Assembly: GCA_009746045.1 (NCBI GenBank)
Contig: RPFO01000041.1
Location: forward strand, 4,344,920 to 4,408,919
Reading direction: 5' to 3'
Source: Mesostigma viride
Taxonomy: Eukaryota > Streptophyta > Mesostigmatophyceae > Mesostigmatales > Mesostigmataceae
Length of the DNA: 64,000 nucleotides
Shown here: positions 1 through 11,411 of the stretch, one piece after another
Position numbering within the stretch: the first letter of the stretch is position 1
Layout of the letters: the number at the start of each line of letters is the position of its first letter
Notes under the pieces: model-generated
What the model was told of the DNA's origin: nothing
The model's input: only the letters and a program-made list of their open reading frames with translations
The model's database searches: none
Made by a program: the position numbers and the translations under genes

Positions 1-97
1 GCTTGCAGTCCGCGGGGAAACTTGTACCTGGTCTATGGTGATACTAATGTGCTGTTGCTTCTATTTACGCTCTTATTCGTGGTGGTCATGGGCGCAG

Positions 98-3000
98 GGC
101 CGCGACACGGTGGACGCCAACCTGGACCTAGGCTTCCCCGCGGACTCGCGCGACTACGCAATCGGCGCCCAGATCCTGCGGTGCGTTGGCGCAGGCCTTG
201 TTTCACACAAGGACGTGTGGGCGCGGGTGTGTGGGTGTGTGCAGCTGGTTGCTGTGTGGGTGTGTGTCGGGCATGGTTGTGTGTATGTTGCTTGTGTGCT
301 GTGCTGCGCTGTGTTGGGTGCCCCCCTCGCAGCACATTGGCTGCCCTCGTTGCATGTCGCATGGTGCCAGGTGTCGGGTGCATGGTGCCAGGTGTCGCAC
401 GGGCGGAAGGTGGAGCCTTTTGTCTGTCCATCTTAGCCCCACCTTCCCTCCCCTCACCCACCCACGCACCCAACCAACCAACCAACCAACCAACCAACCA
501 ACCAACCAACCAACCAACCAACCAACCAACCAACCAACCAACCAACCAACCAACCAACCAACCAACCAACCAACCAACCAACCAACCAACCAACCAACCA
601 ACCAACCAACCAACCAACCAACCCACCCACCCACCCACCCACCCACCCACCCACCCACCCACCCACCCACCCACCCACCCACCCACCCACCCACCCACCC
701 ACCCACCCACCCACCCACCCACCCACCCACCCACCCACCCACCCACCCACCCACCCACCCACCCACCCACCCACCCACCCACCCACCCACCCACCCACCC
801 ACGCGTGCAATCCTAGTGTGATCCTCCTGTTTTAGGGCTTATTGAATCCACAGTGAGCTGAGGGCAGGTCATGGGTCACTTCTAGGACTTAACCTCCCCT
901 TCGTTTTTCTTCTTAGACTTTCCCTCCTTGGTCGCTCCTTCCCCTGTGCTGGTTGACCCCTATCCTTATGTACACAAAGCAGGCCTTGGCATGTTTCATC
1001 TGACTGCGGGTTGCCAAGCTGTATGATGAAACCACGTGTTTCATAGCCCTGTATTTATTTATGTTTGTGACTTAATTGTTAATATCTGCCTGTGCTGCTC
1101 TCTAAGAACCTGACATTTGGGTGGCAGATGTTGATCAAGTGCGTGGACTTTTTCATCATCTAAATACATTTTGCTGCTTATTGGTGATGCCTGTTTGTGC
1201 CTCAAAATCTTGTTGGGGCGTGCCCCCATGGCATCACCCTGCAGGGACCTGGGTGTGCGCACGGTGAAGCTGATGACCAACAACCCTGCCAAGTTCCTTG
1301 GTCTCAAGGTGAGGATGTCTGGCTAGTCGTTTGTGGTTGAGGCGAACAGGGGGGGGGGGGGGGTGCGGCCAGCTAGTGGTTTGGGGCGAAGAGATGAGGG
1401 CGGGGTGGGAAAATTTGGGCAGAGCTGGTTGGGCGCTTTGGGAGGTGCAATCAGGTGAGCATGGAGGGCTAGGGTTTGGTGGCCAGGGGGTTGAATGGGG
1501 GCAAAGGTGAAAAGGTTAGCATGGAAGGCTAGTGGAACGGCCTCACTTGCATGTGTGTGTGTGCGTGTCTGTCAGTGGTGACCACCATGCATTGGGGTTG
1601 ACGGCAACGTAAAGCCTTGAAGAGTCGTCGTCAGATTAGTAAGCTTTGCTGGCATGCCCATGGCCGTTAGTAAGCTTTGCTGGCACGCTAGTATATGTCC
1701 CAGGCTACCAGTTTGGGTTAGCCAGGGCGCAAACTGGTCTTGTGTCCCGGGGCGCAAACTGGTCTTGTGTATGTTGTTCGCAGGGTAGAATTGCTGTGAA
1801 AGTAAGTCGGCGGTAGATGTAGTCGCAGAAGGAACAGGGAGTTGCGAGGGGCATCTGACTTCATTACATATTAATATATCATATGTATTATATATATTGA
1901 GTCTCTTGATGTTATGATGTCAGTATGGCTCTGATCCGAAAGTTGTGTTGATGGTATAACCCCGAGCATGATGCAGCTGACCAGTGCTTTTGCTAACGGG
2001 ACTATTTCGTCAACCGGTTGACGAATTTTGAAAATAGTAGTAAAATAGTCAACCATTTTGGGCAATTCGTCAACCACATTCGTCAACCAACTCGGCAATT
2101 CGTCAACCAATTGACGAATATGTTCCGAAGTTCGTCAACCGGTTTGACGAAATGTTTAGGGTATTCGTCAACCACACACAAGTCCTGAAGGCCAGACCTA
2201 AGGTCCAGCGGCGCGGCGTCTGGCCGTCAGCCCGTACCATCTGAATCCTAGGTACGCTGCAGTTGGAGTTGGTTTGGAAAGACAGTACGTCAGTACGGTT
2301 CAGGACAATGCTCGGGTACCAAAACTGAAGACGACCAAGGACTTGAGCCGACGAGGGCATGAAAAAATTATTAACCAGGCGGTGACAGTGCGTATGCTAC
2401 CTGCTGTTCGGCAGCAAACGTCCATATATTTGCGCGTGGGGAGACTTTTTACGTTATTCTTGACATGTTTTATTAGCGATGACGGCCAGGAATGGTTCGA
2501 GGCTATGTCCGTGAGGTGGGAGTGACGGCTCCCGCACAGCAGGTAATCTGCGGTTTCGACCTGGTACGTATTAACATGTTATCGTTTATGCATTACAGTA
2601 CCAAGTCGTCCTATCGTTTATAAACTAGTTGTAGACATGTAATCGATGGTTTTTGCTTGTCGTTTTGTTGCTTTAGTGCTTGTACGCGTTCGCTTGTGAT
2701 GGTTGGGGAATACCACTATGTCACGCAGATTTTGGACCAGATTTGATTGCTAGTAGCTGAGGCTTCAACGAAACCAGTGAAGTAGCGTTTGGTATTGTCT
2801 CTAAACATGGTGGGCTTGATAACGGGGTGCTTTTCCCTGCACAGACATAGCGAGACAAGTGGTTTTCTGGCCAGCTCTAGGCAGTACTTCTTGGTTTGCT
2901 GGCCCAAGTATCCTTCTGCTTGTGCGTCCATAGTGCATGCAAGAAACATGAATGGCCGGGGCATGCTTTCATGGAAGCATAACCAGGTTAGTTCTTTTGT

Positions 3001-4000
3001 TTTTTCTATCATTGCCAATCATTGGAATTGCTTTATAGTGTGTTGGATGCATTGATAATGTAGCTCCTTGTGAACCCCTTCTACGCTTGGTTTTGGGCCT
3101 TGGCACAAGCTTTATACTTGTTGTATAGCATGCTGTTGTGATTTCAAAGCTGGAAATGTGTTTGGGAATCCATGTGTGGCCATCTATGATGTTTTGTGCC
3201 ACGTTGGAATTGAATGCCTATACGGTAAGCAAGACACCCCAAAATAACTGCACCCGTTATAACGGTCTGAGCTATTATGGGCTGTATGCTAGCTAGCCTG
3301 TGCAGTTCTATGGCATGTCATGTTGTGAATGCATCTATGGCATGCCTGTGATTATGCAGTTGTCAACAACCACTATGTGATATTATGTTTTATCCACATG
3401 CATTACATGCGTGTGTGAGGCGTGAGCGGCCTTAAGTTAATTATGAAGAAATAAAGCTTCCTCCTCCCCCCCCCCAGGGTTGACGAAGCGCCAAGGCAAA
3501 TAGTCAACCATTTGACGAATTGCCGAGGCAAATAGTCAACCATTTGACGAAGTGCCGAGGCAAATAGTCAACAGTTTGACGAATGACAAAAACCCTTAGC
3601 AAAAGCACTGCAGCTGACTAGTGTTGACTCCACTTCAGATACGACATGGCATTATGATACTTATTTTAACCCCCCTGGCTTTCCCCTAATATCTTTTCCC
3701 TTCCCCTCCACGGCTTTTCTCCTCCCTTCCCCCCCCCCCCCTTTCCCCTCCCTATTCCCTTCCCCCTGCCCTCCTCAGGGCTACGGCCTGGCGGTGACCA
3801 AGCGCGTCCCGCTGCTGACACCTGTCAATGTGGAGAACGCGCGGTACATGGAGACCAAGCGCACGCGCATGGGCCACATGGTGGGTCTGGGACCCGAGCT
3901 GGATGACAGCGAGAGCGATGGCACGGAGCTGGACGTGTCGGACGCGCTGGATCCGATGGTGTATGAGACCCCGATGGATGACGGGCACCAGACGATGTGA
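98..4000 (+). CDS. RIBA: GTP cyclohydrolase II (riboflavin biosynthesis), 3' end of gene, three exons
   Basis: Exons are 98-180, 1245-1308 and 3779-4000, with introns GTGCGT..GCAG and GTGAGG..TCAG. The upstream part of the gene lies outside the window. The 122 readable residues follow the C-terminal half of GTP cyclohydrolase [20 protein letters not shown], then [13 protein letters not shown], then [17 protein letters not shown] and ETKRTRMGH. Bacterial RibA has the same order (DTVEANHQLGFAADERDF, LLTNNPKK, TKAEKMGH). The enzyme opens GTP to 2,5-diamino-6-ribosylamino-pyrimidinone phosphate and formate, the first committed step to riboflavin. In plants and algae it is plastid-located and usually fused behind DHBP synthase, which cannot be checked here. 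The zinc cysteines would be upstream. The protein ends in an acidic tail ([14 protein letters not shown]) not found in RibA. Codons are strongly GC-ending. The identification is firm; a fused N-terminal domain is inference. Confidence 0.9.
468..800 (+). repeat. AACC tetranucleotide array passing into an ACCC array
   Basis: About 38 uninterrupted AACC units (468-620) change abruptly to about 45 ACCC units (621-800), inside the first visible intron of the GTP cyclohydrolase II gene. The long open frames here ([12 protein letters not shown] and GWVG repeats) are satellite artefacts. The single clean switch suggests a point change in one unit that then spread by slippage. Confidence 0.97.
1982..3610. 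mobile_element. Non-autonomous hAT-type DNA transposon in intron 2 of the GTP cyclohydrolase II gene
   Basis: Perfect 15-bp terminal inverted repeats, CAGTGCTTTTGCTAA at 1982-1996 and its complement at 3596-3610, are flanked by an exact 8-bp direct repeat CAGCTGAC (1974-1981 and 3611-3618). An 8-bp target duplication and termini beginning CAG are the hAT signature. Subterminal regions hold many GTCAACC/GGTTGAC motifs in both orientations (about 2006-2180 and 3479-3590), some forming the palindrome TTCGTCAACCGGTTGACGAA; hAT transposases bind such subterminal arrays. No transposase reading frame is visible in the 1.3-kb interior, so mobility would need a helper. Nothing in the interior was recognised. 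Confidence 0.85.
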
Positions 4001-4039
4001 GGAGGGGGGGGGGGCACCTGCTGGGTGACAGTCACCACC

Positions 4040-4500
4040 GGGCCATGTGAGAGGGGGGGCACACCGATGGATGACGGGCACCAGATGATGGGAGAGGGAG
4101 AGGGCACCAGACGAATGATGGAATTTCAGACCATGGGGGGCCACCGATGGTGGAATGAGGGGGAGGAAGGGGGCCTTGACCATCAGACAATGTGAGGGGG
4201 CGGCTGGTGCCATTACAGCCACCACAACCGTGTGAGGGGGTCTCCCCATCTAAAGGGGGAAGATGGCCACCCAAGGATGCGAGGGGACGGGGAAGGGGAA
4301 GGGGAAGGGGAAGGGGAAGGGGAAGGGGAAGGGGAAGGGGAAGGGGAAGGGGAAGGGGAAGGGGAAGGGGAAGGGGAAGGGGAAGGAATGCGGCCGCGTC
4401 ACCAGGGGCGGATGGCCACCAGACCACGTGAGAGGGGCTGCATGGGGCATTTGGGGGGAGAGCCACCAGACCATGGGAGGGGGGCACCCAAGGTTGTGAA
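4040..4500 (+). repeat. Degenerate copies of the GTP cyclohydrolase II stop-codon region, with a GGGGAA hexamer array
   Basis: The end of the coding sequence (ATGGATGACGGGCACCAGA followed by CGATGTGAGG) recurs at 4062-4090 almost exactly. It then recurs more loosely as CACCAGAC-type blocks near 4100, 4185, 4420 and 4468, each followed by a G-run. Inside lies a clean (GGGGAA)n array at 4288-4386, about 16 units, a pure-purine strand. No coding role. This is the 3'-end equivalent of the splice-junction echoes seen in the other genes. Confidence 0.75.
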
Positions 4501-7500
4501 CCCCGCCGCGGTAACAAGGGGTTCAGGGGGCCGGGGGGTTGGCTTGCGAAGCCGTAGCAGGGGACAAGGCCTATCCCGCTGTGGGATGTGAGGAGAGGCT
4601 GCCCTCACAGGAAAGGGGGGAACGAGCCATGGGAGAAGGGGCGATGGCCTCCAGATATATACCATGGGGGCCGGCAGACTATATGGGGGACATTTGGAGG
4701 GGGAGAGGCCGGCACAGTGCTTGGAAGAGAGCAGTTGCTTCTTATTTGGATGGCCCACCACCGGACCATGAAATGGGGCTGTGGAGACATGGGCCTTGTC
4801 CGCCGGGATCGCCTGTGGTGGGGACTGGGGAGGGGCCGCAGGGCCACCTGACCTGGCACGTTGTAGGTGGCAAGATGATGGCAATCATGTTAGCGGCTCG
4901 TTTTGCAGTGGCTACCAGTCCAAGGATGGCGGCGGGTGGTGGCGGCTGGTGGCCCCGACGCATGCGGTACTGGCGGGCAAGTATGCCTTGGCACTGGCTA
5001 GCTAGCATGCATGCTCGCTAGCTCATGCCTGCCTGTGGCAGACATTCCTGCAGTCATCTACAGCTCGTCTTTTGTCTGGAGCAACTTGGCGTGAGTTCAG
5101 AAGCGGCACCTGCACGATGGTTTACACCCCGCCTTCACCCTGATTCACAACGTGTCTCGGCTCTTCCATCGCGAGGCTGGTCCCTGGTGCACCCTGGCAC
5201 AGGCATCCCAGGGACTTGGGGGATTTGCCTGCGATGGGGAACAAGGTCTCGCTAGGCGGCTCGAGGGTGGGTGCCTGGGAGGAAGCAGGGATTGGATGTG
5301 CCTAGTAACGGACGCCCCTAGTACGGATGCCCCTTTTGCCGGCGAGGCCGTGCAGACGTGAGGATACTTAGGATGGGAGGACTGCGCCCGTTTGTGGTTG
5401 CGGTAGCTTGGGCGGTAGAGGGATGTGGGCTACGCTAGGCGACGGGTGTTTCTGGGCCATTGTAGGCGGTGGGGGTCTCTGTGGGCGGGGCCAAGGATGG
5501 ATTAAATTGGGGGTTGCGTGAGGAAGCATGGACCAGTCCATCACAGGCACGGTTTGTGTCGCCACCGAGAGGGGCAGGTTGCCAGGAAAACGTGCGGGAG
5601 CAAGGGAACCTCCGAGAACGGCCAATCCGCCCCTTATTTGGCCTAGTATTTAGCCTAGGAGCCTAGGAGGTCATGTGGCCTAATATACAGCCGAGGGCAC
5701 GTGCTTGGTGGCCCACATGCTATAGGGGTGGCCCACCCGCGGCAAATGGCACACGATATGCGGTCAGGCCGTATATGGGTTGTCTCCTTGGTATATGGGT
5801 GTGGGACAGAGAGGTGGCAGGAAGTGGAACTCAGCGCGGCTTGATCGGGAACCAATCGTAGGGGTTGCCTTGCGAAGCCAGAGGGGCCAAGGTAGGCACC
5901 ATGCAAGGCCCAGCGCAGCGCTGAGCGACGTGGAGGTGGGAGCTCTGAAATGGGACCAAGGAGGCGTCGTTGCATCATGGCAATGTGCTGATTGCTGGTC
6001 ATGGCTTGGCGCTGGTGGCATGGCTTGCAGCCGCCCCGGGGCGTCATTGGCCATCGCTGCTGCCGTACATTTGTCAAGGCGTGCTGGCAAGAAAGACATG
6101 CAGGCGTGGCACGATGTGCTGGGCGTCAGCACGCACCCTTGCGCTGATGACACAACTTGTTGTGGGTGTTGTCATGACATGACGATTGCGATGACATGGT
6201 CAGACGTTTGCTGGTGCGACAATAAGCTGACTGTTTTCTTCTTCAGGGCTGGTCATGCTATTGGCCAGTACATTGCTGTATAACTACGAAGTTTTTGAGA
6301 GGCAGGTGGAAGTTTAGGAGACGTGCCTAGGCGGAGTTGGCCGAGGGGTGCCAGATTGGCGTGCACTTGTTGGGACTGCTCCATCTTTCGTTTTTTCCAA
6401 GGTCAATATCGGCTTATGTATCCTTACTTTTAGCCAGTTGTTCCGCGGTGCTGTGCGCTCGAAGCCTTGGTTGGTAGCGTCTGGCAATCGTGTTGGCTTA
6501 TAGATTGAAGCATGGATACCGCTCAGCTGCTGTCATACCTTGACGCGCTTTGAGCTACGATGCGCGCTTCGTCCCTTTGGGGGCTATGCTGCGTAATGTG
6601 GCAGCATCGACCGAAGTATTATTTGTTCCTTTATTCAGCAGAATTTTGTGGTAGACAGCTTTAGCGTGCAGCGCAGCCAATGTTCCTTTTTAGTTTGAAT
6701 AAGAATGCAGTACCCAAAGCAAGGGAATCGTCAATGGAAGCTTTTTGCTATGAGTGGTCATGGGCGGTTATGCAACAAGGCACATGCATGCACAACCAGT
6801 AAATGGTTTTTCGTTTTTTTTCAAGAAGAACAATAAAAATGTAGCATTCATCTTTTTCGTACAAGTATCTGTCAAGCTACAGCTTACATTCTTACTAATC
6901 ACATTCCTAATATACTACTATGTAGTATTAAATTATTTATCCTATTGGCTGGGGGCGTTTTGAAGGCGTGCCTCTTATTCAACCTCAGTTGGCGCTCGCG
7001 ACTTTTCTTACTTTTTTCACGACTTCAGCCCTTCTTTCACCTGTTGCATGCCATATGCATTCATTCATGCACTCGCTCTCTCACTCACGCACGCACGCAC
7101 GCAGACACGCATGCACGCACACACTTACTCACTCAGAGAGCCTCCCGGAACCAGCACTGGAGCATGCCGTATATTATACGATCTACCCGATCGAGCTTAT
7201 AAGGTGCAAGGTATGTCTCCCGGCCGTGCATCTGCATGCATGCATGCATAACTTAGGGTCGTCGGCATGCAGAATCAACACTGCAACTAGTTGGTGAAAA
7301 AATTGCTATGCCGTATTTCAGAATTTCAGAGTCGCGCAAATCTAAGCAAATTGGAAGGTCGTGGGACCGCGGAACACTGGAAAGGCCGGGAATGCGACGC
7401 GGCGCTCTGTTGGATAAAAGCGCCAGCTGGCGTTAAAAGGACGTTTCTAGACTGGTTGTGCATTGGTGGTACTGCACGACGGCTACTTGGCGTGTGATCG

Positions 7501-7655
7501 ATAGCTAGGGCACACCAAGCTGCTGTTCCAGCGCGAGTGTTTCTGATGATGCAACCGCGATCCATGCACGTCACAGTACCCTAGTACCATCCAACAATCT
7601 GGCCCTCGGCCACTATGGAATCTCTGTCTGGCTATGACCGCCGTGGGATCCAACT
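4501..7655. other. Intergenic stretch between convergent genes; no gene recognised
   Basis: No reading frame here resembles a known protein, and the open frames on both strands have no consistent splice structure. Small features are an inverted-repeat-like GCTAGCTAGCATGCATGC patch near 4998-5015, a T/A-rich stretch at about 6800-6950, and a short ACGC/ACAC-rich run at 7086-7130. The 3' UTR of the GTP cyclohydrolase II gene should lie at the left end; no convincing TGTAA polyadenylation signal was seen. Confidence 0.6.
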
Positions 7656-7659
7656 GACT

Positions 7660-7935
7660 GACTGACGTACTGCACGACGGTATTGGACGGATCGATTGCC
7701 GGTCAGGAAAGCGGATTTTGCATCTCACATTGCATGGAAGGGCGCAGGTACGCGACGCGGCGCGACGTCGCAAAATGGTTGGCACAAAGGGACCGAGGCG
7801 GTTTGGCGCCACGTCGGTCATTACATTTTTTGCACCGTTGGATCTACATCTATGCCGTATGTTCATGGGTTGTTTCGATACACGGTTGATGAGATTTGAC
7901 GGATAAGTCGAGTGCATAAGTGACCCTATTTCGAT
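7660..7935 (+). repeat. Diverged direct copy of the interior of the element at 10572-11039
   Basis: The stretch running from TACTGCACGACGGTATTGGA through GCGGATTTTGCATCTCAC to GGGTTGTTTCGA and the GATGAGATTT.ACGGA block recurs in the same order at about 10650-10915. A further partial copy of its start (GTGCATTGGTGGTACTGCAC) lies at 7458-7480. The two full copies differ by substitutions and by a triplication of a CATCTCACGGGTA unit in the right-hand copy. It is probably a separate, terminally decayed insertion of the same family. Confidence 0.7.
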
Positions 7936-7975
7936 AAATCAGTGCGGACCAGTAGTAGCTAACAGGAGGAAAAAA

Positions 7976-10900
7976 TGGTTTCGACTTAGGACTTAGGTTT
8001 TTTGCAAAACTTAGCCCTAACCGGGAGAAGACAACTGAAAAGTCTGCGGGGGCTGAGATTAAATAAGAGGTACCTTGAAATTAAATAAGAGGCGTGCCTC
8101 TATGAATACTACCTCCGGGCCATTAAAATATCTACAATGCCATTTTTTGCCAAAATTTCAAAATTTGTGTAGTGGGCAAACAGAAACTGTGGAAAAAATA
8201 GGAAATGGGCGGCCCAACAAACTAGATATTCTAGATATTATAGGGCAGGAAAAGTAGTTTTTTTGGCCCAAGGGCTGCCAGCAGTAGACATTGGGAGTAC
8301 CTTGAAAAGTACCTCAGAAAACTCGTGGCAAAAAAATGTGTTTTACAGTAGGGGTGTCTGTGGTAAATTAACGCAAATGAGAAATCGGAGGATTTTGTCC
8401 GTCCAGATGATTCGGTTGGTACAAGTAGGTCGTACCGGATCTCGGATGCTCGGGGTAGGTCGGTCAGACCAGGAAATTCACGAAAATGACGAGGAATGCG
8501 GTTCGGCCATAAAAAAGCGAATTTGGCGATGGGCTGGCTATGGAGTTCATGCTTGCCAGCGTTAAACGCGATGCTGAGTTAGTAGAATACTTGTTTATGA
8601 TGAAACATGTTCGCGCCTGAAAACTGGTCTGGTTTGGGGGGGCGCAGCGGTTCTTTTTTTAATGGTTGGTTATACCTGAGTACTTGCTTGATTTTCGCAG
8701 CAGCGGCCTGCTGAGCTTCATATTTTATTCCGCAGTTTTCATTGCGTAATACGATGTTCTACGATATGGGTTTTCCTTAGCAATGCATTTAAACTTACTG
8801 GGCGGGAAATGGCTGCCTGCGGAGGAGTAAGTCGGTGGTCAGATAGTGCAAGGTCGCTGCTGCGAGCCCGAGAGCTGCTGGGACCTCAGGATACAGGCAT
8901 ACGATGCCATGGTTGAGCTAGAAACGCAGCTGCCGGTGCGTGGGATCGGTATTCTCGTCATTTCGCAACTATAAAACGATTCCAACGCGACAGTGCAGAT
9001 ATTGCGTGTGAAAATGGCAGCGGAAACTGCGGACGCTGGCCGGCTTCCTAAACGGCACATCGCTGAAAGGTATGCGCTTCTCAAACATGGTAGACAGCGC
9101 CAAGAAAGGGGAGAATGACCTGCGGTTATCTTACTAACCTTTGGCAACACTGCAAAAAGTGGAAAAGGTGTGGAGTTCTGATGGATGAACAGGTGCTGGA
9201 AGTATAGTGTCCTGGAACACGTTAGAAAATGAGCAATTGTTTTGTAAAAATGCTGCAGTAAATTTGTCAGTATTTTCTGGTTCGTGTGAGAATGCATGCA
9301 ATTTTAGCAACCAGATAGCCCTTTTTAAGAATGCTGTTGGCAAGATGCCAGCAAGGCAGCCTAGGGCTTAAGCAAGTTAGTACTCTTTTCCTCTTGCCTC
9401 TGCCCACTTTCCCATAGGTAAATTCTCAGCATGTGAAGGTAAAAACGTTGGATGGGTTTCTTAGTATTGGCTAGGCAGCATTTACACAAGCAATTACTAT
9501 AGTGTGCAACACCACTGCTTTATACCACTATAAAGGCAGATGCAAGGTTCTAATGGGGTGCAAGAAAGCGGCACTAGCGTAGTATAAGGTGACTGAAGGC
9601 CTTGCAATAGGACAGTTTGCATTCATTTACATGCCAAGCGTGCTTCTTTAGCACTGGTTTTGCAGCCTTCAGCACCGGTTTAATTGTCATTAGTAATGAT
9701 ATGCCGCCACTTTAAGGTTGAAGTGGTTTTGCCCAGTTTTTTGAACCATACGCTTGTCACAGGTGGTATGGTTGATGTTTGGTGGCATGAAATGGGCATG
9801 CCCATGCGTGCATCCTCTCTCCTAGTAAACTGCAGGGCTGGGTGCTGGGATTTAGACTCTCTACATTGTATTACACCAATTTTGAGTGTGGCAGCCTCTC
9901 CCATTGCCATTTAAGGAATGTATTGCACAGATTTTCAAGTTTGTAGGGCATGGGAAGGTCCTTTTTTGTGATGATTTTGTAGGCATTATTTACGCCAGTC
10001 ATGGGTTAATGGTCCCTAACTGTGGCTTTAGAGGTGCCACTCTCTTGTACACAAGTCTGGGGATGCTGCAATAAGAGGGCTCTCAAAGACCTGTTCATTT
10101 AAAGAAGTTATAAGCCTGCATGTAACTGAAAGTGTGAATAAAAAATGTAACTGAAATGTCCCTGAAAAATACCCATGTGCACCATGGCAGTTTTATGTGC
10201 CCAAACGCTTTGCAATTGGGCCCCAAATTGGTGGGCTCATACCCAAGCGTGCCACCAGCATGGATGTGATGTCAAATCCCACACGTGGTTCCTATCTCTC
10301 ATTTGCACTTATTTAACGCGGGCATGTGCCAAAATTATCCAAGGGCCAGGTGACCCCCCTAGGTGTCTTTTTGTGGTGCCTCTAACTTCAGAGTCCAAAC
10401 CCAGATTTTTTTTTTCATAGGTCTTTGCTATACATCTCTAGGTATGAGGACATGGAAGGGCTTTGAAAAATTCCCATATAAATTACCGTGGTATTGCCTC
10501 ATACACAGTGTCCAATATGTAGATATTTTAATGGCCCACCCTCGTAGATATTTTAATGGCCCGGAGGTAGTATATAGTTTTGGAGGCGAGTTTCTGTTGG
10601 CGTTAAGTCGTAGTATTGTACGATTGATAGATTGGTAGTGCATTGGTGGTACTGCACGACGGTATTGGACGGAGTTCCCGGAATCCCGGTCTGGCAAGCG
10701 GATTTTGCATCTCACGGGTACATCTCACGGGTACATCTCACGGGTACACGACGCGGCACGAAAATGGCTCGCAGAAAAGCTAGGAACCTAGGCGAATATT
10801 TGGCGCCGCGTCGGTCGTGACGTTGTTCACTCCGTTGGATCCGCATCTACGGCGTTCGTGGGTTGTTTCGAAACCCGGTCGATGAGATTTAACGGAGAAG

Positions 10901-11151
10901 TCGGGTATATAACTGATCCTTTTTTGACGATTACGTGAAAATGTAAAAGTCGAAATGAATTTAACGGCTTGACATGTTGTCAACTTGTCGTCCAAAACTA
11001 CAAGTTAACGCCAATCGAAACTCGCGTCCAAAAATATATCTGGATAGAGGCATGTCTCTTATTTAATTTCAAGGTACCTCTTAATTAATCTCGGGCCCCG
11101 CCTCGGGCTATAAGTTTGCAAAAAAAAAGTCTGTAAGTCCGGGCAAAGTTG
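7976..11151. mobile_element. Large terminal-inverted-repeat element, Mutator-like by structure, no transposase seen
   Basis: The left arm (about 7980-8137) and right arm (10541-10567 plus 11040-11150) are inverted copies sharing AGAGGTACCTTGAAATTAAA, a TGCCTCTAT block, CTACCTCCGGGCCATTAAAA and an outer TTTTTTGCAAA.CTTA block. The arms are interrupted on the right by the nested element at 10572-11039. The flanks carry the same 15 bases, AACAGGAGGAAAAAA, at 7961-7975 and 11152-11166. A 9-bp target duplication extended by an A-run would fit a Mutator-like element with long arms. The 2.4-kb interior shows no recognisable protein. The inverted repeats are certain; the superfamily and exact ends are tentative. 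Confidence 0.6.
10572..11039. mobile_element. MITE-like inverted-repeat element nested in the right arm of the larger element
   Basis: A left terminus at 10572-10612 and a right terminus at 10998-11039 are imperfect inverted repeats of about 42 bp sharing TTTTGGA.GCGAGTTTC and TTGGCGTTAA. The element splits the arm of the surrounding transposon: without it GGAGGTAGTAT would continue into the CATAGAGGC-type sequence seen in the left arm. TATA borders both ends (10572-10575 and 11035-11038), compatible with a TA-type duplication. The 468-bp length and lack of coding potential fit a MITE. Related sequence lies at 7660-7935. Confidence 0.65.
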
Positions 11152-11411
11152 AACAGGAGGAAAAAAATAGCTAACCGGCCGCTACTACTCCGCTCGGTCG
11201 CGTGCGAGGCAGAATTGAGTTCAATTGAATTGAATTCGATCGGTCTCGTGCAAGTCGGTGAAAAAATGGCTAAACTAATCATGCACTGCAACGAAGATCC
11301 AGAACTAGTATATAAGCAATGGTTGGGCACAGCTTCCCACGAGCCCAGACGTAAAAGCGTCAGACATTATTTCTTCACTTCATTTATTACTTCTACATAT
11401 ACAATGCGCAT

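Noticed and set aside
22-821. Long open frames on both strands rich in [12 protein letters not shown] and GWVG
   Set aside because: They are translations of the AACC/ACCC satellite inside an intron; a period of four keeps all frames open.
5780-6283. A 167-residue frame on + between the convergent genes
   Set aside because: No known motif and codon use unlike the neighbouring exons; an opposite-strand frame of similar length overlaps it.
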